In this document: piece by piece, positions 35,748 to 46,334 of the stretch
How the letters are laid out: every line of letters starts with the position of its first letter
Position numbering within the stretch: the stretch's first letter is position 1
NCBI RefSeq assembly: GCF_014842915.1
Contig: NZ_JACYXI010000005.1
Span: 1 to 64,000, forward strand
Source: Roseibium litorale
GTDB taxonomy: Bacteria; Pseudomonadota; Alphaproteobacteria; Rhizobiales; Stappiaceae
Reading direction: 5' to 3'
Length of the DNA stretch: 64,000 nucleotides
The notes under the pieces: generated by a model
What the model was told of the DNA's origin: nothing
The model's input: the letters and a program-made list of their open reading frames with translations, nothing else
Database searches by the model: none
Translations under genes and position numbers: made by a program

Positions 35748-35799
35748 AAAAGCTTGCCATCCCACCCGTGTGGCGGGATATCATGCCCCTCGATGGTTC

Positions 35800-35985
35800 C
35801 GCCAAGCAATCTGTACGGCGGATTAAAAGGGAACACGGTGAGGCGTACCCAAAAGGGACCGAGACCGTGGCTGCCCCCGCAACTGTGAGCGGAGAGCCAA
35901 CCCCATGACTGCCACTGGGCCCAAGGTCCGGGAAGGCGGGGAAGGCGAAGAACCGCAAGCCAGGAGACCTGCCATTGCGAACCGG
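35800..35985 (+). promoter_or_regulatory. Cobalamin riboswitch
   Basis: All core elements appear in order: AAAAGGGAACACGGTGAGGC, the CTGCCCCCGCAACTGTGAGC block, GCCACTGGG, GGGAAGGCGG, and the B12 box AGCCAGGAGACCTGCC (35958-35973). A hairpin with arms GGCAGCCC/GGGCTGCC at 35985-36003 follows and may be the expression platform. It should repress the downstream cbiM when cobalamin is plentiful. Ends are approximate. Confidence 0.93.
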
Positions 35986-36047
35986 GCAGCCCGACGGGCT
36001 GCCTCAGTCAACTCTTTCCCACGGTGGGTGGGGACAGGAGAAACAAC

Positions 36048-36728
36048 ATGCATATCGAACCCGGCATCGTTGACGGTGCCAAGCTTTCCCTGAGCATTGT
36101 GACCGCCCTTGGCTCTCTCGGGCTGGCCGCGAAGATGGCCGCCTCCGGCCTTCGCCATGACGGCGGCTTCGGTGGGCTTGTCAGCCGCAGTGTGCTGACC
36201 ACCGCCCTGGTCTTCAGCTTCTTTGAAATCCTGCCGCATTATCCGGTTGGTGTTTCCGAAGTTCACCTGATCCTCGGCTCCACCCTGTTCCTGATCTTCG
36301 GAGCGGGACCGGCTGCCATCGGTCTGGCCGCAGGCCTGCTGCTGCAAGGGCTGTTCTTCGCGCCCTTCGATCTGCCGCAATATGGCATGAACGTCACAAC
36401 GCTGCTGGTGCCTCTCTTTGCGGTTTCCCTGCTTGCCAGGAAGATCATCCCGGAAAAGTCGGCCTATGTGGATGTGACTTATGCCCAGGCTCTGGCGCTC
36501 TCGACCGCCTACCAGGGCGGCATCGTCACCTGGGTTGCCTTCTGGGCCTTCTATGGCCACGGCGTGACGGAAGCGACCTTCGCTTCGGTTGGCACGTTCG
36601 GCGCCGCCTATATGACGGTGGTTCTGCTGGAGCCTCTTGTCGACCTTGCAGTGCTTGCCGCGGCAAAGGCGCTCAACGGCCTGTCCCAGACACCCGTCGT
36701 CCAGCGCCGTCTCTACAGCGCTGTCTGA
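36048..36728 (+). CDS. cbiM: CbiM-type cobalt transporter membrane component
   Basis: A 226-aa inner-membrane S component with about six helices. The N-terminus MHIEPGIVDG has the His2 that CbiM proteins use with the terminal amine to bind cobalt, and ALSTAYQGGIVTW lies in the later helices. ATG 36048 has GGAG at 8 nt. It is directly under a cobalamin riboswitch, which supports cobalt rather than nickel as substrate. CbiN, CbiQ and CbiO genes are not beside it, so it either works with subunits encoded elsewhere or alone. Confidence 0.87.
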   Translation: MHIEPGIVDGAKLSLSIVTALGSLGLAAKMAASGLRHDGGFGGLVSRSVLTTALVFSFFEILPHYPVGVSEVHLILGSTLFLIFGAGPAAIGLAAGLLLQGLFFAPFDLPQYGMNVTTLLVPLFAVSLLARKIIPEKSAYVDVTYAQALALSTAYQGGIVTWVAFWAFYGHGVTEATFASVGTFGAAYMTVVLLEPLVDLAVLAAAKALNGLSQTPVVQRRLYSAV

Positions 36729-36752
36729 TCAGGACAACCAGCCTGAATACGG

Positions 36753-36781
36753 AAAGCCCGGCGGAAACGCTGGGCTTTTTT
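36753..36781 (+). terminator. Rho-independent terminator of cbiM
   Basis: AGCCCGGC, 6-nt loop, GCTGGGCT followed by a T-run, 25 bp after the cbiM stop. Confidence 0.85.
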
Positions 36782-36787
36782 CATGCG

Positions 36788-37219
36788 CTACCAAAGAACC
36801 AGCGCAGCGACGATCAGATAACGCGCCGTCTTGGCCAGCGCGACAAGCAGAAGAAATGGCAGAAATGGCTCACGCAGCACGCCCGCAGCAAGGGTCAAGG
36901 GGTCGCCGATGACCGGTGCCCAGCTCAAGAGCAGGCTCCATTTGCCCCAGCGCTGATACCAGGCGGACGCCCGATCCAGTTGCGCCGGCGTCACGGGAAA
37001 CCAGCGCCTGGACGAGAACCGCGCAACGCCGCGCCCTAAGAACCAGTTGACCACCGACCCAAGCGTATTGCCTGTGCTGGCCGCCAGAATCAGCATCCAG
37101 ACAGGCGCAGTATCCGCCGCAAGCAATCCGGCCAAACCAAGCTCCGACTGGGCGGGCAGCAAGGTGGCAGCAACGAATGAAACGAAAAACAGCCCGAGGA
37201 CACTGGAGATCGCGGTCAT
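36788..37219 (-). CDS. YqaA-like DedA/SNARE-associated (VTT) membrane protein
   Basis: A 143-aa membrane protein with four hydrophobic segments. The motif NTLGSVVNWFLGRG, followed by the charged loop and LLSWAPVIGDPLTLAAGVLR, matches the YqaA branch of the DedA superfamily. These proteins are linked to envelope integrity and lipid carrier traffic. ATG 37219 has GGAG at 5 nt; the longer frame from 37264 is not needed. Confidence 0.82.
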   Translation of the reverse strand: MTAISSVLGLFFVSFVAATLLPAQSELGLAGLLAADTAPVWMLILAASTGNTLGSVVNWFLGRGVARFSSRRWFPVTPAQLDRASAWYQRWGKWSLLLSWAPVIGDPLTLAAGVLREPFLPFLLLVALAKTARYLIVAALVLW

Positions 37220-37340
37220 GGCATCTCCGCACCGTGCGTAACAAGGCCGGAAGTGCCGTGGCATATGCTGCCGGACAAGCGGTCATACCGCTTCAAGCGC
37301 AAACAACCAGATTGAAAATGCAGGAGATGTTCTGAGGAGA

Positions 37341-37416
<76 letters not shown>

Positions 37417-37523
37417 GAACTCCGTGGCCGGTTTGGGTGACCGGCGTCGATGTGGGCGGTTTATAGACGGGCTGCCCGCATCGATCAAGAGGAATTTCAC
37501 GGCAAAGAAAAATCCCTCTGTGG

Positions 37524-37554
37524 AAAAACCCCGAAGCTTAAAAAAGCTTCGGGG
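37524..37554 (-). terminator. Terminator of the TIGR02300 gene
   Basis: CCCCGAAGCTT and AAGCTTCGGGG (11-bp perfect arms) with an A/T loop, followed on the minus strand by GGTTTTTCC. It lies about 9 bp past the gene's stop. Confidence 0.88.
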
Positions 37555-37562
37555 TCAAATGC

Positions 37563-37952
37563 TTAGAGCTCGACGTCGTCTTCACGCTCGACGCGGATAC
37601 CCGGAACGGACTCTTCGTCCTCATCTTCGTCGTCGATGAAGATCTCATCATCGGCGTCGTCATCTTCCAGGTCGACGTCCTCGTCGTCGATATCCGGCAC
37701 ATCATCATCAGAAGCACCTTCAGCTTCTGCATCCGCTTCTTCCAGCGTTACGATCTCCGGACCAACTTCGTCCTCGTCTTCATCGTCCTCGACCTCTTCG
37801 ACAACCTTCGATGCCTTAGCCGAACGCGAAACCATGACGGCTTCGAAAATCGTGCCGCATTTGGGGCAACTGATCGGGCTCCGGTTCAAGTCGTAATATT
37901 TGGATCCGCAGCTGGGGCACAGCCGCTTGGTGCCAAGTTCAGGTTTTGCCAC
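37563..37952 (-). CDS. TIGR02300 family protein (zinc ribbon plus acidic tail)
   Basis: A 129-aa protein. The first 40 residues form a zinc ribbon with two CxxC pairs (CPSCGSKYYD and CPKCGTIFE); the rest is highly acidic with long Asp/Glu runs. This layout and the start MAKPELGTKRLCPSCG match TIGR02300, an alphaproteobacterial family of unknown function. It is divergent from aroA, a position kept in many relatives. Confidence 0.92.
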   Translation of the reverse strand: MAKPELGTKRLCPSCGSKYYDLNRSPISCPKCGTIFEAVMVSRSAKASKVVEEVEDDEDEDEVGPEIVTLEEADAEAEGASDDDVPDIDDEDVDLEDDDADDEIFIDDEDEDEESVPGIRVEREDDVEL

Positions 37953-38116
37953 TGTGCTAACCCTTCATCTTCGTGAGTTTTGTCGCGCCCCATACCCTTG
38001 GACGGGACCCTGTGTCAAAGCGAAATCGTGAAAAAACTGTCTGCGGCAGACTTCAGCAAGAGGCAAGGAAAAATTGAAGGCGACGAACAGATGACGAATG
38101 CGGATCCACATGATAG

Positions 38117-40140
<2,024 letters not shown>

Positions 40141-40508
40141 AGCCGGACAGCCAGGGTTGACCGGTCTGCGCAAGCAGACAGAAAAACTGGCGCGGCCTTC
40201 GCGTTGTGAACTGCCGAACAAAAAGCTGGCGCGGGCCCTATTTGCGGGGCCTGACCGGCTTATCGGTGTTTCAGGAACAGACGATTTCTGGCTGGAAGCT
40301 GCCCTCAAAGGGCTCTTTCAAGCCTACCGACACAAAATCGGGCGCCTGGCGCCTGATGAAAGGGACAGGATCCTGCACCTTCTGCCCCGCCGGCCCGTTC
40401 GAGTTTTCGGACGGCAGGCATGGTCAAAGACCGTGCCCGGGAGTTTCAGGGTCCTCAATGCAACACAAACCCGCCGGCGGCCTGCCCGGAGTGGCACCAG
40501 GAGTTTCA
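40141..40508 (+). other. Leader/intergenic region of rpsA
   Basis: 368 bp without a supported gene; an in-frame upstream extension of rpsA from 40206 has no S1-like content. It probably holds the rpsA promoter and leader. A hairpin at 40417-40437 (GGCATGGTC-AAA-GACCGTGCC, one G-U pair) could be part of autogenous S1 control. Confidence 0.5.
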
Positions 40509-42206
40509 ATGTCTGACTTTAATCCCTCTACTGAGGATTTTGCAGCTCTTCTCGAAGAGTCCTTTACCCACAACGATCTGTACGAAGGTGCAGTCGTCAA
40601 GGGTATCGTTGTCGCAATCGAAAAGGACCTCGCCGTCATCGACGTAGGTCTGAAGGTCGAAGGCCGCGTGCCGCTGAAGGAATTCGGCGCCAAGGGCCGC
40701 GACGGCGACATGAAGGTTGGCGACGAAGTCGAAGTCTACCTTGAGCGTGTTGAAAATGCGCTCGGTGAAGCCGTTCTGTCGCGCGAGAAGGCTCGCCGCG
40801 AAGAGAGCTGGGTCCGCCTGGAAGTCGCTTTCGAAGCTGGCGAAAAGGTCAACGGCCAGATCTTCAACCAGGTCAAGGGTGGTTTCACCGTCGATCTGGA
40901 CGGCGCCGTTGCCTTCCTGCCGCGTTCGCAGGTCGATATCCGCCCTGTGCGCGATGTCACCCCGCTGATGCACACTCCGCAGCCGTTCCAGATCCTGAAG
41001 ATGGACAAGCGCCGCGGCAACATCGTGGTCTCCCGCCGCGTCGTTCTGGAAGAAACCCGCGCCGAACAGCGTTCGGAACTGGTCCAGAGCCTCGAAGAGG
41101 GCCAGACCGTGGAAGGCGTGGTCAAGAACATCACCGATTACGGTGCGTTCGTCGACCTCGGTGGTATCGACGGCCTGCTGCATGTCACCGACATCGCATG
41201 GCGCCGCATCAACCATCCGTCGGAAGTTCTCACCATCGGCCAGACCGTTCGCGTGCAGATCATCCGCGTCAACCAGGACACGCATCGCATCAGCCTCGGC
41301 ATGAAGCAGCTTGAAACCGATCCGTGGGATGGCATCGAAGCCAAGTACCCGATCGAAGCCAAGTTCTCTGGCCGCGTGACCAACATCACCGACTACGGCG
41401 CATTCGTTGAACTGGAGCCGGGCATCGAAGGCCTGATCCACGTCTCCGAAATGTCCTGGACCAAGAAGAACGTCCATCCGGGCAAGATCGTTTCCACCTC
41501 TCAGGAAGTGGAAGTGATGATCCTGGAAGTCGATCCGGTGAAGCGCCGCATCTCCCTGGGCCTCAAGCAGACCCTGCAGAACCCGTGGGATGCCTTTGCT
41601 GACCGTTTCCCGGTCAACACCGAAGTCGAAGGCGAAGTCAAGAACAAGACCGAATTCGGCCTGTTCATTGGCCTCGACGGCGATGTCGACGGCATGGTCC
41701 ACCTGTCCGATCTGGACTGGAACCGTCCGGGCGAACAGGTCATCGAAGAGTACAAGAAGGGCGACATGGTCAAGGCCGTCGTTCTTGATGTTGACGTCGA
41801 GAAGGAGCGCATCTCCCTCGGCATCAAGCAGCTCGGTGGCGACCCGATGGAATCGGGTGCAGCTGGTGAACTGCGCAAAAACGCTATCGTGACCTGTGAA
41901 GTCATCGAAGTCACCGATGGTGGCCTGAACGTCAAGATCGCAGACAGCGACCTGACCGCGTTCATCCGCCGCGCTGACCTGTCCCGCGACCGTGCGGATC
42001 AGCGTCCGGAGCGTTTCTCCGTTGGCGACAAGTTCGATGCCCGCATCACTCAGTTCGACAAGAAGACCCGCCGCGTGACCGCGTCCATCAAGGCGCTGGA
42101 AATCGCAGAAGAGAAGGAAGCAGTCGCTCAGTACGGCTCCTCCGACTCCGGCGCTTCTCTCGGCGACATCCTGAGCGCCGCTCTGAAGGCTCGCGACGAA
42201 GACTAA
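40509..42206 (+). CDS. rpsA: 30S ribosomal protein S1
   Basis: mRNA-binding protein of the small subunit, 565 aa from ATG 40509 with AGGAG 5 nt upstream. It contains six S1 repeats; repeated motifs such as VKNITDYGAFVDLGGIDGLLHVTD, VTNITDYGAFVELEPGIEGLIHVSE and KTEFGLFIGLDGDVDGMVHLSD show repeats 3-5 clearly. Codon use is strongly biased, as expected for a highly expressed gene. Confidence 0.98.
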   Translation: MSDFNPSTEDFAALLEESFTHNDLYEGAVVKGIVVAIEKDLAVIDVGLKVEGRVPLKEFGAKGRDGDMKVGDEVEVYLERVENALGEAVLSREKARREESWVRLEVAFEAGEKVNGQIFNQVKGGFTVDLDGAVAFLPRSQVDIRPVRDVTPLMHTPQPFQILKMDKRRGNIVVSRRVVLEETRAEQRSELVQSLEEGQTVEGVVKNITDYGAFVDLGGIDGLLHVTDIAWRRINHPSEVLTIGQTVRVQIIRVNQDTHRISLGMKQLETDPWDGIEAKYPIEAKFSGRVTNITDYGAFVELEPGIEGLIHVSEMSWTKKNVHPGKIVSTSQEVEVMILEVDPVKRRISLGLKQTLQNPWDAFADRFPVNTEVEGEVKNKTEFGLFIGLDGDVDGMVHLSDLDWNRPGEQVIEEYKKGDMVKAVVLDVDVEKERISLGIKQLGGDPMESGAAGELRKNAIVTCEVIEVTDGGLNVKIADSDLTAFIRRADLSRDRADQRPERFSVGDKFDARITQFDKKTRRVTASIKALEIAEEKEAVAQYGSSDSGASLGDILSAALKARDED

Positions 42207-42229
42207 TCGTCTTCTGGCAACCGACATGG

Positions 42230-42259
42230 AAAAGCCCGGCCTCGCGCCGGGCTTTTTTT
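42230..42259 (+). terminator. Rho-independent terminator of rpsA
   Basis: AAAAGCCCGGC, CTCGC loop, GCCGGGCT and a run of seven T, 24 bp after the rpsA stop. Confidence 0.95.
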
Positions 42260-42602
42260 GTTGCCCAGTTCCAGGCCGCCGGCCTTCAACCGGGTGCGGT
42301 ATCCAAAGGCGGAACTTGATCTGCGGCGGCTATCGTGCCACTGGCATGTCCACCCGCTTTTCCCGCCGGAAGCTTGGCTGCCAGGCCCCACGCTTTGACA
42401 TTTGAGACCAGCAGGTTAGGCTGCCAGAAGCATTTTGCGTTCCAGCGAACGCGTCAAAGATGCTCGAACTTTGAAACTGATCGGCTTTCAGGCGTTTACC
42501 GGATTCCGGTTGAACGCCACCTGCTGATCCTGATCGTCGAGTACCCGCGCAAGGGACGCGTGGCCTCATAGATTCACCAAAAGACAACACACGAGGCACC
42601 TG
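42260..42602. other. Intergenic region before the FKBP gene
   Basis: 343 bp in which I see no supported gene. A 78-codon open frame (42335-42571) has no recognisable features and no ribosome site. The FKBP promoter should lie in the 3' half. Confidence 0.5.
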
Positions 42603-43031
42603 ATGTCCGAAGTCAAAGCGGGCGATACCGTTTCCATACACTACACAGGAACCCTCAATGACGGCTCCGTGTTTGACAGCTCCGATGGCCGCGAGCCCCT
42701 GCAGTTTACTGTTGGTTCCGGACAGATCATCTCCGGCCTCGATAAGGCTATTCCCGGCATGGCCATTGGCGATGAGAAAACCGTCAACGTTCCGGCCGAC
42801 GAGGCTTACGGCCAGAAAGATCCGCACGCGATGCAGCCGGTTCCCCGGGATCAGTTCCCGGCCGACATTCCGCTCGAAGTCGGTGTGCAGCTCCAGGTCC
42901 AGACACCAAATGGCCAGGTCATGTCCGTCTCTATTGCAGAAGTCGGAGAGGAAGCGGTCATTCTGGATGCGAACCACCCGCTGGCAGGCAAGGATCTGAC
43001 CTTTGAAATCAAACTGGTGAGCATCGGCTGA
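42603..43031 (+). CDS. FKBP-type peptidyl-prolyl cis-trans isomerase (SlyD-like)
   Basis: A 142-aa isomerase/chaperone. The FKBP part (DTVSIHYTGTLNDGSVFDSS, SGQIISGLDKAIPGMAIGDEKTV) is interrupted after about residue 68 by an insert-in-flap domain (residues 70-125) and closes with NHPLAGKDLTFEIKLVSI, as in SlyD. The His-rich metal-binding tail of E. coli SlyD is absent. ATG 42603 has GAGG at 6 nt. Confidence 0.92.
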   Translation: MSEVKAGDTVSIHYTGTLNDGSVFDSSDGREPLQFTVGSGQIISGLDKAIPGMAIGDEKTVNVPADEAYGQKDPHAMQPVPRDQFPADIPLEVGVQLQVQTPNGQVMSVSIAEVGEEAVILDANHPLAGKDLTFEIKLVSIG

Positions 43032-43148
43032 TAGCAAAAGGGAAACGGCGGTTATTCATTTGAACCTCCGCGCTTTTATCTTTTCCCTTGCCCATATTGC
43101 CGCTACGTTCTCAACGCGTTCCGTGCAGCTTGGGGGGAGAAATAAAAA

Positions 43149-43526
43149 ATGCGTGGCGTAGCATTCTGGTTCTTTGTGACCGCCGTTTTATATGTGATCG
43201 CCGGAATGTTGTTCGGCATCCATATGTCTGTCAGTCAGGATCATAGCCTGGCACCTGCCCATGCCCACCTCAACCTTGTCGGCTGGGTGTCGATGGGTCT
43301 TTTCGGCACTTATTATCACGTCGTTCCAAAGGCTGCGGAAGGCCTGCTTCCCAAAATCCACTTTGCGGTGGCAACTGTCGGACTCTGGCTGCTGGTCCCC
43401 GGGATCGTGTCTGCGATCCAGGACAATGGCGAAACCCTCGCCAAGGCCGGATCCCTTCTGACCGTTGTCTCGGCTCTCATCTTTCTCGCCACCGTCATCA
43501 GGTCCCGTGCGCCTGCCTGGCAGTAA
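43149..43526 (+). CDS. Small four-helix membrane protein related to haem-copper oxidase subunit I
   Basis: A 125-aa protein with four hydrophobic helices. The segment LAPAHAHLNLVGWVSMGLFGTYYH strongly resembles helix II of cytochrome oxidase/NorB subunit I, where the His residues bind haem. Stand-alone proteins of this type are annotated as cytochrome-c-oxidase-like in relatives. It is too short for a full oxidase, so it may bind haem or act in haem or redox sensing; that is inference. It stands alone between fkbp and sppA. Confidence 0.68.
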   Translation: MRGVAFWFFVTAVLYVIAGMLFGIHMSVSQDHSLAPAHAHLNLVGWVSMGLFGTYYHVVPKAAEGLLPKIHFAVATVGLWLLVPGIVSAIQDNGETLAKAGSLLTVVSALIFLATVIRSRAPAWQ

Positions 43527-43666
43527 CAACTTTAAAATCAGCGGCTTCCCGCATTGTCCGGGAACCGCATTGATTGCTTCATCTCCGCCGGAACAATTGC
43601 AATTGGGGGGCGTTCTCGCCTATCAAGAGCAACGATGAAAGTTTCCAGGCGGAGGCATGCGACCGA

Positions 43667-44674
43667 ATGAGTGTTGACGCGGACTATCTGGTGGACCGCC
43701 GCCGCATACGGCGGAAGCTCACATTCTGGCGGGTGACGGCCTTTGTCATTCTGGTGATCGCCCTGATTGCCGGGCTTCTGGCGGTGTCGGACTACGGCAA
43801 CCTGTCGAAACGCTCTGCGCATATCGCCAGACTGCCGGTCAATGGCGTCATTCTCGACAACCGCGACCAGTTGAAGCTAATCGAGAAGATCGGGCAATCC
43901 GCCTCTGTGAAGGGCGTGATTATCTCGATCAATTCCCCCGGCGGCAGCACCACCGGCGGAGAGACGCTTTACAATGCGATACGTGAGCTTTCCAAGAAGA
44001 AGCCGGTCGTCGCGGAAATCCGCACTGTCGGAGCGTCCGCTGGGTACATGATCGCGCTGGCTGCTGACCATATTGTTGCGCGCTACAATTCGATCACAGG
44101 TTCCATCGGCGTTCTCTTCCAGTTTGGCAATGCGGCCAAGCTGATGGAGACCCTGGGACTGGAGATGGACGCGGTGAAAAGCGCACCGTTGAAGGCAGAG
44201 CCAGACTTCTATTCCCCGGCAAGCGAGGAAGCGAAGGGTGTCCTCAAGGATCTTGTCATGGACAGCTTCGACTGGTTCGTTGCCCTTGTTGCCGAGCGCC
44301 GCAATCTGCCCCCCGGAGAGGCCCGGCGTCTCGCCGATGGCAGGATCTATTCCGGACATGCTGCAAACCAGAATGGCCTGATTGACGAGATCGGGGGAGA
44401 AGATGCCGCGATCGCCTGGTTGACGGAAAAAAAGGGGGTCGAAGCTGATCTGCCGGTGCTCGACTGGACCCTCGCCGACGACCAGAACAACCTGCCTTTG
44501 TCGGTCAAAATGTCACAAGCCATCGGCTTTGGCATCGCGAATGGGCTTTTTGAGCAGGTTGGAGAGGCTAAGCGGCTGATTTCACCCGCTCTTACGCTTG
44601 ACGGTCTCGTATCCGTTTGGCAGGCTCCGGGGGCGGAGCAAGAAAAGTCTTTAAGACGAGGGGGCGGCCAATGA
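43667..44674 (+). CDS. sppA: Signal peptide peptidase SppA (short form, S49)
   Basis: Membrane-anchored serine protease that digests cleaved signal peptides, 335 aa. One N-terminal helix (about residues 22-42) anchors it. Ser124 in [19 protein letters not shown] and Lys176 in [11 protein letters not shown] form the Ser/Lys dyad at the same 52-residue spacing as in Bacillus SppA. ATG 43667 gives the normal short-form length; an in-frame extension from 43574 is not supported. It overlaps ihfB by 4 nt. Confidence 0.93.
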   Translation: MSVDADYLVDRRRIRRKLTFWRVTAFVILVIALIAGLLAVSDYGNLSKRSAHIARLPVNGVILDNRDQLKLIEKIGQSASVKGVIISINSPGGSTTGGETLYNAIRELSKKKPVVAEIRTVGASAGYMIALAADHIVARYNSITGSIGVLFQFGNAAKLMETLGLEMDAVKSAPLKAEPDFYSPASEEAKGVLKDLVMDSFDWFVALVAERRNLPPGEARRLADGRIYSGHAANQNGLIDEIGGEDAAIAWLTEKKGVEADLPVLDWTLADDQNNLPLSVKMSQAIGFGIANGLFEQVGEAKRLISPALTLDGLVSVWQAPGAEQEKSLRRGGGQ

Positions 44675-44970
44675 TTAAATCGGAGTTGGTTCAGCAGATC
44701 GCTGAACAGAATCCCCATCTCTACCAGCGCGATGTCGAGAACATCGTCAACGCCATTCTCGATGAGATCACCGAAGCGCTGATGCGCGGTGACCGGGTGG
44801 AACTGCGTGGTTTCGGGGCATTTTCAGTGAAGAACCGGCCCGCAAGGACCGGTCGCAATCCCCGGACTGGTCAGAAGGTGGAAGTGGAAGAAAAATACGT
44901 TCCTTTCTTCAAGACGGGCAAGGAAATGCGTGTACGTCTCAATGACGGGGTAGACCACGGCGAAGACTAA
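44671..44970 (+). CDS. ihfB: Integration host factor subunit beta
   Basis: DNA-bending protein of 99 aa. The DNA-binding arm carries [20 protein letters not shown], and [14 protein letters not shown] is diagnostic of the HU/IHF family. The [23 protein letters not shown] start is IHF-beta-like. ATG 44671 overlaps the sppA stop (ATGA), so the two are co-translated. It would pair with an alpha subunit encoded elsewhere. Confidence 0.96.
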   Translation: MIKSELVQQIAEQNPHLYQRDVENIVNAILDEITEALMRGDRVELRGFGAFSVKNRPARTGRNPRTGQKVEVEEKYVPFFKTGKEMRVRLNDGVDHGED

Positions 44971-44989
44971 CGGGTAGACAAAGACCTGA

Positions 44990-45023
44990 CCGGTACCCTG
45001 ACGGGCACCGGCCTTATTCTTTT
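44990..45023 (+). terminator. Probable terminator/attenuator after ihfB
   Basis: CCGGTACCC-TGAC-GGGCACCGG (one mismatch) followed by CCTTATTCTTTT. It lies between ihfB and lapA, so it may only partly stop transcription. Confidence 0.65.
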
Positions 45024-45040
45024 GGCTCCGGGAGCAGGAC

Positions 45041-45406
45041 ATGACCCGTTTCATCAAGAACGCGATCCTCATCGTCGTCGCGATCATTCTGGTGCCTCTG
45101 TCGGTCGCCAACAGACACCCGGTTACGCTGGCGCTGAACCCGTTCGACCCGCAAGACCCGCGTCTTTCGATAACGGATATCCCGCTTTTCTGGGTGATCT
45201 TCGCCAGCCTTGGCGCCGGGATCGTGGTGGGCGGCATTGGCGCGTGGATGAAGCAAGGCAAGTGGCGCAAGGAAGCCCGTGTCAAGCGCCGCGAAGCGCG
45301 CAACCTGCACAAGGAAGCTGACCAGCTTCGCGAAATCGCAAATCAGCACACTCCCAGCACTGTCCCGGGCCTCGCGGCCCCTGAAGGCAAACGGCCCGCC
45401 GCCTGA
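45041..45406 (+). CDS. lapA: LapA domain-containing membrane protein
   Basis: A 121-aa inner-membrane protein with two helices (about 6-23 and 48-68), the short loop between them carrying PVTLALNPFD, and a basic coiled-coil tail WRKEARVKRREARNLHKEAD. This fits the LapA (DUF1049) family; in E. coli LapA works with LapB in controlling lipopolysaccharide synthesis. The ihfB-lapA order is common in Alphaproteobacteria. GGAG is 7 nt before the ATG. Confidence 0.88.
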   Translation: MTRFIKNAILIVVAIILVPLSVANRHPVTLALNPFDPQDPRLSITDIPLFWVIFASLGAGIVVGGIGAWMKQGKWRKEARVKRREARNLHKEADQLREIANQHTPSTVPGLAAPEGKRPAA

Positions 45407-45430
45407 TCTGCGGAATGGTCTGGCTCCGGT

Positions 45431-46321
45431 ATGCGCGTCCTGTCCAGCGGCGAAATCGATGCAATCGTCAATCACCGCGAACTGGTGGAAACGCTGCGCC
45501 GCGCCTACCGGTCCCAGACGATCGTTCCTTCGCCTGTAAGGCTGCCCATTGACCGCCCGGAGACGCCCGACGCATCACTGACCATCAGTCCGGCCTGGAC
45601 GAATTTTGCAGCCCAGGGGCATTCCAGACGCGGTTATATCGGCTGCACCATCAGTGCGGCCCTGGAAGGCGGCGCAGCGAGCGGCGCCTATCTGCTGCTG
45701 TCCGGTGTCGACGGCACTCCGATTGCCATTCTGGATGGCGTAAGGCTGGCCGCATGGCGGCACACTGCCGTGCATGCCCTCGCCTGCCAGTATCTTGCCC
45801 GGGAAGACTGCAGCCGCCTCCTGATCCTCGGGAAATCCCCGTTGCTGCCATTGCTGGTCCTGGCACTGGTAACCGTGCGTGATGTCCGCTCGGTTCTGGT
45901 GGCTGGCGCAACGGGTGAAATCGTCCAGCAACTCTCCGCCTTGCCCGGAACAGACAAGATCGTCTTTGGCACGACCACGGACCTGACCGGCGCAATTGAG
46001 GGGGCGGACATGATCTGCTGTGCGGAAGGCGGACTCGCCCTTCTGACCGGCAATCCTCTTCCTGAGGGCATACATGTGAGCGTTCTGAACCCGGCGGAAA
46101 CGCTCTCAGAAGCTCTTTCCGAAGATATCCGGCTGTTCACTGCGGACCGTCAGGACCAATCGGCTCAGGGAGTGGCCGATCTTGCTGCGGATCTTGGCGA
46201 ACTGACACAGGGCCAGAAAGCCGGCCGGAGGTTCTATGGTCAGAAGACGCTTTTTGCCGGGGGGGATGTTACCGGTCTGACCGATCTGGCCACGGCGGGC
46301 CACATCTTCCTGCGAAGCTGA
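45431..46321 (+). CDS. Divergent ornithine cyclodeaminase/mu-crystallin family protein
   Basis: A 296-aa protein with the OCD layout: N-terminal LSSGEIDAIVNHRELVETLRRAYRS, the ILDGVRLAAWRHTAVHALAC segment (compare LDG-LTA-RT in the family), and a Rossmann domain with LLILGKS instead of the usual glycine-rich GTG. The region where OCD enzymes have an active-site Lys reads RRGYIGCTISAALEGG. Several catalytic and NAD-binding residues thus look altered, and activity as ornithine cyclodeaminase is doubtful. It is 24 bp after lapA and may be in that operon. Confidence 0.72.
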   Translation: MRVLSSGEIDAIVNHRELVETLRRAYRSQTIVPSPVRLPIDRPETPDASLTISPAWTNFAAQGHSRRGYIGCTISAALEGGAASGAYLLLSGVDGTPIAILDGVRLAAWRHTAVHALACQYLAREDCSRLLILGKSPLLPLLVLALVTVRDVRSVLVAGATGEIVQQLSALPGTDKIVFGTTTDLTGAIEGADMICCAEGGLALLTGNPLPEGIHVSVLNPAETLSEALSEDIRLFTADRQDQSAQGVADLAADLGELTQGQKAGRRFYGQKTLFAGGDVTGLTDLATAGHIFLRS

Positions 46322-46334
46322 CAGGAAGCCTGCC

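Noticed and set aside
40506-42227. 573-codon minus-strand open frame
   Set aside because: Antisense to rpsA; strong codon bias of rpsA keeps the opposite frame open.
42335-42571. 78-codon frame before the FKBP gene
   Set aside because: No ribosome site, no recognisable motif, and the region looks like ordinary intergenic sequence.
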